Below are positions 20,804 to 33,191 of a stretch of DNA of 64,000 bases, piece by piece. Source of the DNA: Turnera subulata. Lineage: Eukaryota > Streptophyta > Magnoliopsida > Malpighiales > Passifloraceae. The position numbers were made by a program, and so were the translations under genes. Location of the stretch: positions 246,538 to 310,537 of the forward strand of contig JAKUCV010006706.1 of assembly GCA_028386065.3 (NCBI GenBank), in the 5' to 3' direction. Positions within the stretch are counted from its first letter, which is position 1, and every line of letters begins with the position of its first letter. The notes below the pieces were generated by a model. That model saw nothing but the letters and a program-made list of their open reading frames with translations. It was not told the DNA's origin and did no database searches.

Positions 20804-21724
20804 ATGGCTAAGCTTATAATTTTCTTATGCATTGCATCAATAGCTATTATGTGCACAGCCAGAATTCCTAACAGATCCACCTATAGTGCAACACTAAATG
20901 ATGAATGGATTGATGCAAGAGCAACATTTTATGGAGATATACATGGAGCAGGAACAATGCGTAAGTATAAATCGATGCATGCTTGCACAGTTAATAAGTT
21001 TTCCTACGTTCTTTCTTTTTTATGTGCAAGTTATATATGTTAAATAATCTCATGAATTAATGCACTTAATTATTATAATTATAACTATTATTATTCTTTT
21101 TGCGCAGAGGGAGCTTGTGGGTATGGCGATTTATTCCAGCAAGGATACGGGCTTGAAACAGCTGCACTAAGCACAGCACTCTTCAACAATGGAGAGGCAT
21201 GTGGTGCTTGCTTCGAGATCATGTGTGTCAATGATCCACAATGGTGCATACCAGGAGCTGGAACCATTAAAATAACTGGAACAAATTTCTGCCCTCCAAA
21301 TTACACCAAAACCCATGACATTTGGTGCAACCCGCCACAGAAACATTTTGACCTAGCCATGCCAATGTTCCTAAAGATTGCGCAGTACAAAGCTGGGGTA
21401 ATACCCGTCAAGTTTCGTAGAGTTTTGTGTGCCAAGCAAGGTGGGGTTAAGTTTGAGATTACGGGGAACCCTAATTGGATTAATGTTTTGGTGTTTAATG
21501 TGGGAGGCGTTGGTGATGTCACCGATGTGAAAATCAAAGGATCCGGTAATTGGATACAGATGGTGAGAGATTGGGGCCAGAAATGGAAGACTGGAAGCAA
21601 TCTGACAGGACAAAGTCTATCATTCCAGGTGACTACAAGTGATGGAAAGATGTTACAATTTGATAACGTTGCTGATCCTAGCTGGCAATTTGGCAAAACA
21701 TATGATGGTGGAAAAAACTTCTAG
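20804..21724 (+). CDS. Alpha-expansin, two exons
   Basis: Secreted wall-loosening protein that disrupts non-covalent cellulose-xyloglucan contacts without hydrolysis. Exons are 20804-20960 and 21108-21724; the intron has GTAAG and GCAG ends in phase 1, and the product is 257 residues. A signal peptide is visible ([16 protein letters not shown], cleavage near 20). The first domain (DPBB fold) has [23 protein letters not shown], the Cys set CGACFEI to FCPPN, and the HFDL motif at residues 132-135. The second domain (CBM63-like, about 160-257) has [20 protein letters not shown] and [13 protein letters not shown]. Length and motif order are normal for the family. From memory of the family it looks closest to the Arabidopsis EXPA22-25 type clade (untested). 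It looks intact. Confidence 0.92.
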
Positions 21725-23023
21725 CAACATTTTGTTTTCCTGTTATGGCCATCGTTTTTTGCTTTTTTTAATTTGTTGCAAAGAACACAGCTTGATGATG
21801 ATTGTTACCTTCCGTGATTAGGAAAAGCTAAAAGAGCTAAGTATTAACTTAGCAAGTAATGAAAATGAAAGTGGCATGATTGTTTAGTTCTTTTTCTCCC
21901 CTTTTCTTTATATCATTTTGTGCTTTCACCCTTGAGGTTTTATCTAGGATGGAGACTAAAATCTAGTAAAATAACCTGTCGCCAAGCATGAGGGGATTGG
22001 AAGCACGAACAAATAGTACTTAGTAGCAAAATTTCAAGACAAACTGGAATACCTTGGCCAATTTAACGAAGACGTGACATAGACCAGAACATGGAAGATT
22101 AATAGATTTTGTTAATTAGTACCGGTATGGAGTAATGATAGTGTGAATCCCCTAGCTCCTATACTCCAAGTCACGGGTTGAAGATGCCAATGTACAAGCA
22201 GAACGAAAATGGCTAGGAGATCACCTAGTGTTAGTTAATACCATTCATCACACACGAAAACAAAGAAAGTTACCATTATCTTCATTATTAGGGTGAAAAC
22301 AAAAGGCTATAAACTCTGAGACAAGGGTTAGGAATTCTAACGACAATGGGCTAGGAGATCACTTGAAGTAGCTCATTTGGCGTAACAGGGATTAGAAAAA
22401 CACTAAACAAGAAAGTTTGTTTTTTGGCAAATGATCGGGGCCAAAGCCCTAAAAAATAATGCTTGAGACATAACCGTACAAAGACAAGACATAGAGACGC
22501 ATAGAGTAAGCCTGAAATACAGGTAGGCTAAAGGATAGAATATCATCAAAGTATAAAATGTCCAACTCTAGAATAATTTTTGACAAAAAATAACTCTTAG
22601 TAATCGTCGTGATCAGAGCCTGTCAAAAGCTGCTTCTGCAACAACTGGTATAAGACCATAGAACCCAATTCCAGTTGAACAATATTGAAAACCTTTGTCC
22701 TAGTCCTTTGAAGAACCAAATGAGAAAGTTGGGAGCAGAGAAGTATAAGCTATACTCACATTTTTATCCAAAAAAAGAAAGGTATACTCACACAGTGCTG
22801 TGTACAACATTTGAGAATGGTATTGGAAGACCCAGATAAGAAAATTTTGATAGCAGACAGGAAATATGTGGCATACATACACAGTGCTATTTACAACATT
22901 TGAGCATGGAATTTATTGTTACAGCTGAAGAAATACTCGCACAGATACATTAAGGCATTCTCCACTAAGAGGAGCAAATGGATACAAATCAAGTTCCAAA
23001 CATGGACCGATTGGTTCTGTACT
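21725..23023. other. Region between expansin and F-box gene
   Basis: Presumed 3' UTRs of the two convergent genes at the edges. The middle holds no recognisable gene. A short word CATTTGAG(A/C)ATGG with TACACAGTGCT occurs near 22800 and 22890, suggesting a small local duplication. Confidence 0.5.
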
Positions 23024-23767
23024 TTACTTCCAATCAAGGATGTCTAAAAGCCACAACACCTCATCCTTGGATTTTGCGGCATCACAGAAATCCATTTCAA
23101 TCCCAAATACATCGATGATACCCTCATTTCTTTCTTCCACGAACAGCAGTGAAATCCATGCCCTAATACCTGGGATGAAAGGATGTTCTGGGGAGAAGTG
23201 AAGGTAGTCAAATGCCATGGCCTTATATCCTGTTCGATCTATATAATCAAACATAGATTTGTCAATTATGCAAGCAACCTTGCCGGAATCCTTGCGCTCC
23301 ACAAACACTGAAAAACTCACTGTCTGGCTCAGGGGGATTTTAAATCTAGGCTCAACAGGTAGGATCATTTTATACTCCGGAGCTTCATCCTGAGATCTAA
23401 CCCGGGCTAATGATGGCAGGGCTTGGATTCCAGTATGCAAAACAGGGCCAGGAACCAGTTTAGAGAATATCAATTTATTTTCAGACCAAATGTCAATGAA
23501 AAATTCCAAATCATCAAAGGAGATTCTGGGAGGAAGTAAGGTCTGATAATGCTGGCGTTTATGGAACTTCTGGTACAGCTTGTAGTAGCTTCCAGTTGGG
23601 GGAATAGGCCTCTTGCAAATGGAAGGCCATCTCTTGGCACAAAGACATTTCCAAAAGTAATCATCTTGAGCTACATCTCTCCATTGTTTGCACACCAGCA
23701 TACAAGAAGCAAGGTCCACTCCATCCAGTGAAGGAAAAACAGCCTTTAGAATTTCTTCATATGACAT
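23024..23767 (-). CDS. F-box protein, single exon
   Basis: Likely substrate adaptor of an SCF ubiquitin ligase, 247 residues. The N terminus is an F-box: residues about 2-50 read EILKAVFPSLDGVDLASCML and VCKQWRDVAQDDYFWKCLCA, with the usual Leu/Pro and Trp positions for Skp1 contact. The C-terminal 190 residues (FIDIWSENKLIFSKL, then VACIIDKSMFDYIDRTGYKA) form an unrecognised but well-ordered domain without kelch or LRR repeats. From memory it resembles the Arabidopsis At5g39250-type F-box family (not tested). The start at 23767 gives the F-box at the usual N-terminal place. No internal stops; it looks intact. Confidence 0.85.
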   Translation of the reverse strand: MSYEEILKAVFPSLDGVDLASCMLVCKQWRDVAQDDYFWKCLCAKRWPSICKRPIPPTGSYYKLYQKFHKRQHYQTLLPPRISFDDLEFFIDIWSENKLIFSKLVPGPVLHTGIQALPSLARVRSQDEAPEYKMILPVEPRFKIPLSQTVSFSVFVERKDSGKVACIIDKSMFDYIDRTGYKAMAFDYLHFSPEHPFIPGIRAWISLLFVEERNEGIIDVFGIEMDFCDAAKSKDEVLWLLDILDWK

Positions 23768-25076
23768 TTTCTGCTAGAGAAGATTCCAAACAACCATTTA
23801 ACCCAGCAAAGTACCTGGATGCAACAAGATTCTGATTAGTTTTCCGAGGAAGAAGCATAAATTCAAACCCAAAAAGAAACCAAGATAAAGCATTTTGGTT
23901 CACAAAGTGCTTGAGAAACCATCAATGTCAAGGAACTAGGAGAGAGGGTTGCATCATTGGCACAAACATCAGTACAAAATTCACAGGGAAACAGAACAAA
24001 TGGTCATTTTTCATATTTGGACCTGCTCCGCCATCAATCAAGATGAAAACTATGAGAATACCCGTATTATAGTGCTTCCTATCACAACCTAAGACATGCT
24101 CTCAAAGTCTATTCTCCCAGAAATGCAAAATAACATTGATGAAAACAGAGTAACTGCAAGTCCATGTCAACTATCGGTTTTGTGTGTCTAGACTATCAGA
24201 TGTATCAAACATGCCCTAGAAACACTCAATAAGCTGCTATGTCGCTGCTTCAAATAAAACACTGACATGGAGGATCTTCTAAGAGCATTGAGAAACACAA
24301 AAAAATTGACTGGGATTATATGTTACCACCATCATTTCTATATGTAGCCCACTAGATTTCACGCCGGTGTTTCACACGGAGCTCACCTACATCGTCATCA
24401 GAGCCACGCAAGGAAAAAGCCAAAACCAGTTCAAGACACAAACTTTATCCAAACAACTCACCAAAAATTCCATCTCACACCACCAGATCATGTTCTTGCA
24501 CTTTGTAAGGACACCAAAATTCACACTACAATAACCAATAACCCACAGGAACACCCAGAAAGAAAGAAACACAACCCATCAAAAACCTCGCATATCTCTC
24601 CATGCCAACGTTGACACAGGATTAGGCTCTCTCCAAATTCAAAGCAAACCACAAATCCAAATCAAATGCACATAAAAAGAAAAGATGAATACATCAGATC
24701 AAAATGATCAGTGACATGTACAGCAATCTAAAAAAAATAGTAAAAAGAACTAATGAAGATAAAAAAAAGAAGGCCCACAAAGCTTCACCTTTCACAAACA
24801 AATCAGCGACCTCTAGCAGAGTAAATCCAGGATCGATCGAACCCGGAAAAAAAAATCTGAGAGAGGGGCAAAAGGAATGCGAATAAAAGGGTGTCCGATA
24901 TTTCTCCCCCAAGGAAATAGTAAGAGTGAAATGTTCGTGTTTGTTGGTGAGATCTTCGATTTCGGTCAAGGGATAGGGAGGGAGGAGAGAAAGTCAGTCA
25001 TTATTATTACCGGCTACTTAAATAATCAAACCAATATTACGGTGTCAAAATTGGTGTTTTTTATATGTCCAAAGTC
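23768..25076. other. 5' leader and upstream region of the F-box gene
   Basis: A possible donor on the minus strand (CCAG then GTACTTTG, about 23814) could mean an intron in the 5' UTR. Purine-rich stretches around 24730-24990 may be the transcribed leader. No other gene is recognised. The region ends at the LINE target site (25081). Confidence 0.4.
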
Positions 25077-25257
25077 AAAAGTAAAAAACTTAAATAAGCC
25101 CTAAAATGACTTAGAGAGATCCCAAAATGAATCCAAACACCCTATTCTTCCTGCAACATCCCATTCGATTGACAATCCATATGAGCAAGACAGAATCATC
25201 AAGAAAGCGAAAAGGAAGACAAGCGAGAACCCATTATCAGAACCCCAAGATGAGTCC

Positions 25258-26955
25258 ATGCCAGACCTTACTCATTCATACAAGGAAAAGCTCACTGCTT
25301 CTGCGATGGCGGAAGACGATTCCTGGCTTGAGATGGAGGAGGTTGATTATGAAGATGGTGATTGCTGTACTGTGGAAGGCGAAAATGGACCAGAAGTGGT
25401 GCTCTCCGACGCCTTTAAGAAGAGGCTCGACAAAGCGTGGGAGAAGGCAATAGTAATTAAGTTGATGGGAAGACCCATAGGTTATAAAGTGCTGCAATCC
25501 AAACTGCAGGCAATGTGGAAGTCCTTTGGGCCATACAGGATCATTGATCTTGAGAATGACTTCTTCATAGTTCGTTTTAGAGATAATCAAGACTATCTGA
25601 AAGCATTGATGGAAGGCCCTTGGACAATCTTCGGCAGTGTCCTAGCAGTTCAACCTTGGTCGCCTAATTTCCGGGCATCAACAGGCAAGATAGCGAAGGT
25701 TGCTACCTAGGTGCGTTTTTCGGATATCGACGTGAACAGGTACCACCCTCGAATTGTCACCTCTCTTGGAAATTTGGTTGGTAATACTCTCAAACTGGTT
25801 GAAAATATGGTTACTATGAAACGTGGAAAATTTGCTAAAGTAGCTGTTATTGTGGACCTGGAGAAACCACTCAAGGGCACCGTCAAACTAGATGGAGAAA
25901 ATATCCGGGTAGGTTATGAGGGGATTCCTCAAATCTGTTACGGCTGTGGGCGAGTTGGACATCCATTCTCAAACTGTCGACAAAACCAACAGACCTCCCC
26001 CCAAGCACCAATGGCAGAGGCGCCACCCTCGGCATCTCCGAACCCTTCCCATCTTCATCAGGCTCAATCGACAGTCACGCCACCGCCACAGGAACCCTCT
26101 CTTGGTGAGTGGATGCAAGTCCAAACACGGAATCGTCGACAACCTCGGAGGATACCGGAGTCCAAGCCATTTGGTGCAAATCCACTGGAGAATCCACCCT
26201 CCCCCAATCGCTTCCAATTCCTGGCGGCGACCGAGGCACCAGCTACTCCTCCTCCTAGTGCAAACCCTAGTGGAACCCAAAGCATCCCCTTCCAAATCCA
26301 CTCTAAACAGACCAAAACACCTCAGCCCACCAAAAGGAAAAGCCCTGCACCTAATGCCCAACAACAATCTAAAATCCAATCAGCCAAACAGCAAGCCCCA
26401 TCGGCCCGTCCGCCTCTAAACGATATCTCTAATTACCTTATTTTTACCAACAGCCCTGGACAATGTTCCAAAGCCCAACCCGGAAAGGCCAAAAAAAATC
26501 CACTCCCCTCTCCTACGGCCCAGTCTCCACCCATGCTACTCACCTCTAGCCAAGCTCAACCCAACCCCAGTCCTAAACACGCAAAACCTCAATCATCCAA
26601 ACACCTGGCTTCAACCAGCCACTCGGTTGTGGTGCTCGACGAGTCTGAACACCGCCGGTTGTTAACCATTCCCCCTAATGCACCCAATGATCCCCACAAT
26701 CTCCCTTCCTCTTCAACTCTAACCATCTCCGTTGAGACCCTCACACCTACCAAACCACCCGACCCACCTGGCAATACCAATGGCCATGTGCCCAATAGCC
26801 CTATGGATGGAGTGGAGTCCACCTACCCAGCAACTTTGGAAGAGGCACTACCTGACCAAACTATGGAGCTGATGGAGGACAATAGCCAGGAAGCAGATGA
26901 TGATACTGTCAATAAGATGCAGACTGAGGTGGCTACGGCCCCTACTACTGTTTGA
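25258..26955 (+). pseudogene. LINE ORF1 (DUF4283 and CCHC knuckle), one stop
   Basis: Nucleic-acid-binding protein of a plant LINE. The first part (25258-25710) is a DUF4283 domain: VIKLMGRPIGYKVLQSKLQ, FFIVRFRDNQDYLKALMEGP, LAVQPWSPNFRAS. A TAG at 25708-25710 stands where a Trp is usual in this family (KVAT, stop, VRFSDID). The frame then continues to 26955 with a zinc knuckle ICYGCGRVGHPFSNC (C-x2-C-x4-H-x4-C, about 25932-25977) and a long Pro/Ser/Thr-rich tail ending in an acidic stretch. Apart from the single stop it is complete. Confidence 0.85.
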
Positions 26956-27016
26956 GCATCCTGCTCACATAATTCTGAATTATAGTTCTCTGACTTCTCC
27001 TCTGTATATTCGGACT

Positions 27017-30000
27017 ATGGTAGCTATCATGTCTTGGAATTGCCAGGGAGTTGGTAAAAAACAATTCAAACCGAAGATGAAGGATTTGCGCAGGGAACAT
27101 AAACTTGTAATTGCAATTGTCGTTGAACCGAGAATCGGCGGTCGAAAGGCAGAAAGAGTTATTAAAATTCTGGGTTTTTCTCACTCGCACCGGGTCGATG
27201 CTAGAGGTTACTCGGGAGGGATTTGGCTTATGTGGGATGCAAGGGAGGTTACTGTCCAGGTGGAACATAGCCATACCCAATTCATCCATGCAAAAGTCAT
27301 AATCACAAATTCTTTTTTTGCACTCACCGCGGTATATGGAAGCCCCCAAGAGAAGTGGAGAAAGTTTCTATGGCAAAATTTGGAGACTCTAGCACCCCAA
27401 GTGACAGAACCTTGGGTCATAGCAGGTGATTTTAATGCCATCCTAGCAGGTGAAGAGAGACTAAACCCCTTGGGAAAGCAAGGGACTGCTAATAAACTCT
27501 TTTTGCAGTGCTTGTATGCGACGCAGTTGGTTGATCTAGGATTCGCAGGGCCCAAATTTACTTGGAGAAGTGGTGGCAGGCATGCCCGTATTGACAGAAT
27601 GATTGGGAACCTTCAATGGTTGTCTGCCTTCCCGGAATTCTCAGTTCGTCACCTCCCATTGCTCTGTTCTGATCATCGTCCCGTCTTGATGCAAACTACC
27701 CCCATCCAACGACCACAACCTCCTCATAGGGCATTCAAGTTCCAAGCGGCCTGGGTATCACACCCAGACTTCAAAAACTTCGTGACTGACCACTGGACCC
27801 CTAAAGAAGATGCAGTGGAAGCGGTGAAAAACTTTACTGGGCAGGTTCAGAATTGGAACAAACAGGCGTTTGGTAATATCCATCTAAAAAAGAGAAAGCT
27901 GATCTCGAGAATTGATGGCATCCAACGGTTCCTCGAAAAGCAACCGTCCCAATTCCTCTCAAATCTTGAATTGGAGTTGCGCCTAGAGCTCGAAGGGGTA
28001 CTGATGCAGGAAGAAATTCTCTGGCACCAAAAATCAAGACTCCAATGGGTTAAAGCAGGTGACCGGAACACCTCCTTTTTCCATCCCACAGCATCTGTAC
28101 GATACAAGAAAAACTGCGTAATTGCCTTAAAAGACGAAGACAACCAATGGCACAGTGATCCGGAGGAAGTCCAACACATGGCTGTGGATTATTTTAAGAA
28201 GCTATTTACGGATGATACATCACCTTTCTCGGGGTGTTTTATACGAAACAACTTTCAGAAATTAAATGAAGACATCCAGAATTGCTTGATAGCTCCGGTG
28301 ACTTTAAACGAAGTTAAGGAGAGTCTCTTCCAAATGGGTCCACTCAAATCCCTAGGGTCGGACTGGTTAAATCCCCTCTTCTTTAAATCTCAATGGGAAA
28401 TAGTGGGCGAAAGCTTGTGGTTCTTTGTTCGTTCCATTTTTGAAGATAATTCTTGGCGGACAGAACTTAATCAAACATTCCTTGCCCTCATACCGAAAGT
28501 TTCTAAGCCGGTGGTAATGAAGCATTTTCGGCCCATTGCATTATGCAACGTCTTGTATAAATTCGTGACAAAGGTGATTGTCAATAGATTGAAACCATTC
28601 CTGCCGCCATTAGTAGCACCTATACAAAGCAGCTTCGTCCCCGGAAGACAAATCACAGACAACATCATCATTGTCCAAGAAGCAATCCATACAATGAGGA
28701 AGAAAAAAGGAGAAGGGGGTTATATGGCAATCAAAATAGACTTGGAAAAGGCCTATGATATGCTTAAATGGGACTTTATCCACGACACTTTACTTGAAGT
28801 AGGGATGCCTTCTCCACTTATTGAAATCATCATGAAGTGTGTGACCACTTCTTTTATGCAAGTATTATAGAATGGAGTACCAACTCAAGCCTTTACCCCT
28901 ACCCGTGGAGTAAGACAAGGCGACCCAATCTCTCCATACCTCTTTGTCCTATGTATGGAGCGACTGGGCCACCTTATTAATGATGCAGTGAATAGGGATC
29001 TATGGAGGCCGATAAGCTTGAGCCAAGGAGGACCATCAATCTCCCATATTTTTTTTTGCAGACGACTTAGTTATTTTTGCCGAAGCATCAATGGAACAGG
29101 TGGGTGTCATTGCCCGTTGCTTAAATTGGTTTTGTGAAGCTTCCGGACAAAAGGTGAGTAAGGATAAGACTTGCATATTTTTCTCAAAGAATGTCCCAAA
29201 CTCCCTTGCCTCAGAAATCAGCCACCACCTGGGGTTCCAACGCACCTCTAATATGGAAAAATATTTAGAGGTCCCTGTAGTTCATGGGAGGGCTGGAAAA
29301 CAGACTTACCAATATGTGCTGGAGAAGGCTCAAGCAAAACTAAGTGGATGGAAAGCCAATTAGCTTTCACTAGCGGAACGCGTCACGCTCGTGAAGTCAG
29401 TTCTCTCAACCATGCCAAACTATGTCATGCAAACAGTATGGCTCCCTCGTTCCATCTGCGATAAGTTGGACAGCTTATGTAGGCAATTTATTTAGGGTTC
29501 CGATGAGGCAGCACGTAAATGTCATCTACTAGGATGGGATACTTTGTGCCAACCGAAGAACTGTGGAGGCCTTGGCTTGAAGATGACAAAGGATGCAAAT
29601 GAGGCCTTCATTATGAAGCTGGCCTGAAGATTAATTACAAGTCCAGATTCGTTGTGTGCCCGAGCTCTGAAATATAAATACTTCAGAGATTCCACCTCAT
29701 TCCCAGAAAAAGTGAAACCCAAAGCAGGTTCTTCCACCTGGCGGGCAATATGCAAAGTGTGGGATCTAGTTCAACAACGAATCTCCTGGTTTGTGGGTAA
29801 TGGAGAATCAATCAGATTTTGGAAAGACTCTTGTGTGGAGCTGGACGGCTGCCTACTTGATCACACAATCTCCCAGGTCCCAGATATGCGACGAGAGGAG
29901 CTGCTATTGGAATACGTGAACGAATGGGGAATGTGGAACTGGGACAAAATCCAGCCATATCTGCCTGAACAGATTTGCCTCAAAATTTGGGCGCAATTGT

Positions 30001-31127
30001 CGCCAGCTGAAAGGCGAGGAGAAGACAGACTCAAATGGCAGCCCAACATTAAAGGCCATTTTTCTTTGAATTCAGCTTATGTGTCGTGCAACCAAGACTC
30101 CTGGCAACCCGAAGAGGTCATTTGGAAGGCTGTTTGGGGGTGGAAGGGACCTGCGCGCATCTGCTCGTTCCTATAGCTCGTCTGTCACGATCGGCTCATG
30201 ACTAACCAGACTCGCTTCAGGCGGCACATAACACCTTCCCCTCTTTGTGAACGATGCGGTATGGAAGCTGAAACAACTCTACATGTCCTAAGGGACTGCT
30301 CTTATGCCAGAGACATTTGGGTGGCGCTTTTTGATGGATACGATCATGCTTTCTTCCAGGCAACAGACCCTAAGGTATGGCTCCTACAGAATTTAAAGGC
30401 TAATGACCAGCTGCTACAAGGTCTCCCCAGAAGCACTATCTTTGGAGTAGCTTGTTGGAAGTTGTGGGCCTGGCGCAACTCTGCCATCTTTGAACCTGAA
30501 GATGAGCTCCCTCCACTCCCTACGCGTATGATCTTCCAGTCCACCAGGGAGTTCCTTCACAGCTGGACCTCTATGTATCCCAGTTCTAATCACCCTGCTC
30601 CTATAAACCGAACCAATTCCCATTGGTCACCTCCGCCTCACAACATGTGGAAGTTAAATGTTGATGGGGCCGTCAAACAAATGGGCGAGACCGCAGCAGT
30701 GGGGGGATTAATCTGAGATTGTTCGGGTCACTGGCTCTCTGGCTTTGTCTTAAATATTGGATCATGCACACCAATTAAAGCAGAACTTAGAGCTATTTTA
30801 GAAGGCCTTCAGCATGCATGGCAGATTGGCTGCAGAGCTCTCATTTTGGAATCAGACTCACAAGTTGCAGTGGAGTGGATCAAATCCGAAGTAGACTCTG
30901 ATGTAGAGCTTGACAACATAGTCTGGGAGATTAAATCACTTCTGCGTAAGCCTTGGTTGGTTGATGTTCAATTTATTTACAGAGAGGCTAACTCCCCTGC
31001 AGACTTCTTAGCTAATCTTGCTCTTCAATATATTCTCGGCCTAACCATTCTGCAAAACCCGCCTGTGGGTTTGTTAGATCTCCTCAAGGAGGATTCAAAT
31101 GCCGCGAGAGTCTCCAGGCCTCGTTGA
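27017..31127 (+). pseudogene. LINE ORF2: endonuclease, reverse transcriptase, zf-RVT, RNase H; broken
   Basis: Domains in order from Met at 27017: AP-type endonuclease (MSWNCQGVGKK, AVYGSP, VIAGDFNAIL, SDHRPVLM); reverse transcriptase (LIPKVSKPVVMKHFRPIALC, FVPGRQITDN, AIKIDLEKAYDML, GVRQGDPISPYLF); zf-RVT (DRLKWQPNIKGHFSLNSAY to LCERCGMEAETTLHVLRDC); RNase H (KLNVDGAVKQ, LILESDSQVAVEWI, REANSPADFLANLAL). Stops lie at 28868, 29361, 29493, 29625, 30174 and 30714. An extra T in the T9 run at 29049-29057 moves the catalytic Ala-Asp-Asp motif out of frame. Family-typical residues at most of the stops are Trp or Arg. Non-functional copy. Confidence 0.88.
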
Positions 31128-31196
31128 TGTAATTGTGTTTTGTTAAGTTTAATTTGAATTTCACTTTCAGATCAAAAAAAAAAGTAAAAACTTAAA

Positions 31197-32700
31197 ACTA
31201 GTGTTTAACTGATTAACGTTTGGGGCTTTATTGTATAGTAAGTGGATTTAGGCTGCTGGATCGACTGGCACAGTATCTCATTTCCTATGCACAAAAGCCT
31301 GAAAGCTAGCCCAAATAAATGTTTTCATTTTAATGATTTCTTCTTTTTTTTTGCGGAAAGGTAAATTTTATAGATAATTAAACTAAAGTACAGTTATACA
31401 TCATATCATGGAAAACTAACATGAACGAGATGAGTTTGAACCAATACTCAAAACTAGTAGGATATAATCTACTTGGAAGAAGTATTCTAGCATAATGGGA
31501 ATATCTATACCGGCTCCACATTGAAAGGAGACTCCAGTTAAGTTCGAGAAAAAAGTGGGTGACCTGGAACTGGCTAATGCCAATTGGATCCCCCGAGCTA
31601 TTACACTCGCGCTAATACTTTGCCATATATGCATGCTAAACCCGTGTAGAGCCGATGATGAAACTCCCCCAAAAGTACTTCATATTGTGAACAAAAACAT
31701 GTATAACTTCACCAAAACCACAAAATATGGGGGGAAGGTTGGGTCTGGCTCGTCATCATCGTCGCCCTCGCCCCGCCCAGCCCTATGGCCATGGACGAAG
31801 ATAACTAGAAGACAAAGGCCGGAATCCGGTTTGGAAACCAACTTTAACTTGAGAAACTTTTCCAACAATTCGAAGAATTTAATCTCCAACTCATAATCCA
31901 GCAAATACCGATACTTTGATACACCGCAACTGGTTTTGATAGTCACTGCAACTAGATTCAAGCACACTACCAAGATAACAAAGACAAACTAATCTGAAAT
32001 TTCAAATTGGAAAAAAACATCATGGCTTGAAGTGAATACTTAGATTTGGAACTACCAAGAGAAGAGAAGAAAGATATTTGATGGGGGCTTTGCTTGAGAA
32101 ACGTGTTCAATTGAGCAAACCTTTGTAGGGGAGATGAGGTTGCTTGTACAAATCGCTACAAAATCATATACCATTACCAGAGAATGTTGAATGGCTACTT
32201 TTATGTTATATCTTATATCTTCTTGGATATACGAGCCCGACTTTGGGTCAGAAATTTGTCAAATTGAATCAGTTCTAAATTTTTAATAATTTGACCTTTT
32301 AGTTCTACCCATAAATTTCAAATTTTGTTTCGAAAAAAAAAATTCAAATTTTGTGATGAACTACTATTTTAATCAATGACCCTTCTAGTTATTTCTCCAA
32401 AATTAATACTAATCTTCCAGTGAAAACTAGCTTCTATTTCTATATATTTTCTTGAGAAATTATACCATACCAAAGTTCCCAGATCGATGTAAACCCAAAG
32501 TATGCTCTGCTTAGTGGGGTATACAAGGCTTTTTTCTCTCTTTTTTTAATGTGAACAAGGCTTGTTTCTTTTTGTATTTGTAGTTTGCACCTCAAAGAAT
32601 TTACTTTAGTGTATTGACTATTGAATTAAATTTTGGGTAAATGGAAAAAAAACTTACTAAACTGAGGTTTCCTTTTCTAAAAAAAAAAGGTTGGCTTACA
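31197..32700. other. Intergenic, no confident gene
   Basis: AT-rich sequence. Frames at 31555-31896 (plus) and 31416-31634 (minus) overlap each other, lack domains and have no promoter or splice context, so they are not called. The segment 32373-32510 is repeated at 36496-36620 (listed separately). Confidence 0.4.
32373..32510 (+). repeat. Dispersed repeat, left copy (partner at 36496-36620)
   Basis: ACCCTTCTAGTTATTTCTCC, AAAACTAGCTTCTAT, TTTTCTTG(A/G)GAAATT and TACCATACCA are shared in the same order with the right copy. The two copies bracket the copia element and the orphan gene fragment. Confidence 0.7.
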
Positions 32701-32718
32701 AACTTAAAATAGTCCATG

Positions 32719-32950
32719 CCTATATATAAACACCCTCCTCCCTCTTCATTTTGTCTACCTCTCCCCTTCTTCACACACACAATCATCATGAATATCACAA
32801 GTTTGCCGATACTTATTCCTCAACAGCTCGACGACCCAAACCAAATACACCACCGACCCATCAACTACAGAATCTCAACACTTGCCACAACAGTTGAGTA
32901 TGTGCAAATTCTCAACACCCTCCAAGTCAACAATCATAACGGTGGTAAGG
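32719..32950 (+). pseudogene. Possible gene 5' end cut by the copia element
   Basis: A TATA box (TATATATAAAC, 32720-32730) is followed by a CT-rich leader and ATG at 32788. The open frame begins MNITSLPILIPQQLDDPNQ and stays open for about 54 codons up to the repeated word GGTAGATTCTATCTT (about 32947 and 32974), where copia LTR-like sequence begins. The promoter-leader-ATG order looks like a real gene start, but the protein is not recognised and no downstream exon is visible. Function unknown. Confidence 0.3.
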
Positions 32951-32959
32951 TAGATTCTA

Positions 32960-33191
32960 TCTTTTTGAGGAAAGGTAGATTCTATCTTAAACACCTATCA
33001 ACCTCCCTTTTTACGTCCACCCTGAAAGTCTGGTGTAAATCACACCTTTGTATTGATGTTTAGGATGGTATTTATACACAAAGATAGAGCTATACACGGT
33101 AAATGTTGACCTCTAAATACAGTAACTAAATATACACTAAATCATATCAAATATACACCAAATCATATCTAAGATATACCATATCGTATCA
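32960..33191 (-). mobile_element. Copia 3' LTR (left edge uncertain)
   Basis: Directly after the purine tract, the minus strand reads TGATACGATATGGTATATC and continues through ATTTGGTGTATATTTGATAT repeats to the TATA-like box. No second LTR exists in the window for comparison, so the inner edge is solid and the outer edge is a guess. Confidence 0.5.

Larger units (their letters stand above)
25095..31183 (+). mobile_element. Near full-length L1-type LINE (6.1 kb) with TSD
   Basis: The left flank GTAAAAAACTTAAA (25081-25094) recurs as GTAAAAACTTAAA at 31184-31196, directly after the A10 tail (31174-31183). This is a 13-14 bp TSD differing by one A. Both ORFs are present in order: ORF1 25258-26955 and ORF2 27017-31127. 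The element carries at least seven in-frame stops and one frameshift, so it is inactive. It lies about 1.3 kb upstream of the F-box start codon, in opposite orientation to that gene. Confidence 0.85.

Noticed and set aside
25969..26379. Long open frame on the minus strand opposite LINE ORF1
   Set aside because: It mirrors the Pro-rich ORF1 tail, has no domain, and its composition (Arg/Trp/Gly-rich) is what the complement of Pro/Ser codons gives.
31416..31896. Possible small gene on either strand
   Set aside because: Frames on both strands overlap, neither has a domain, start context or splice support.
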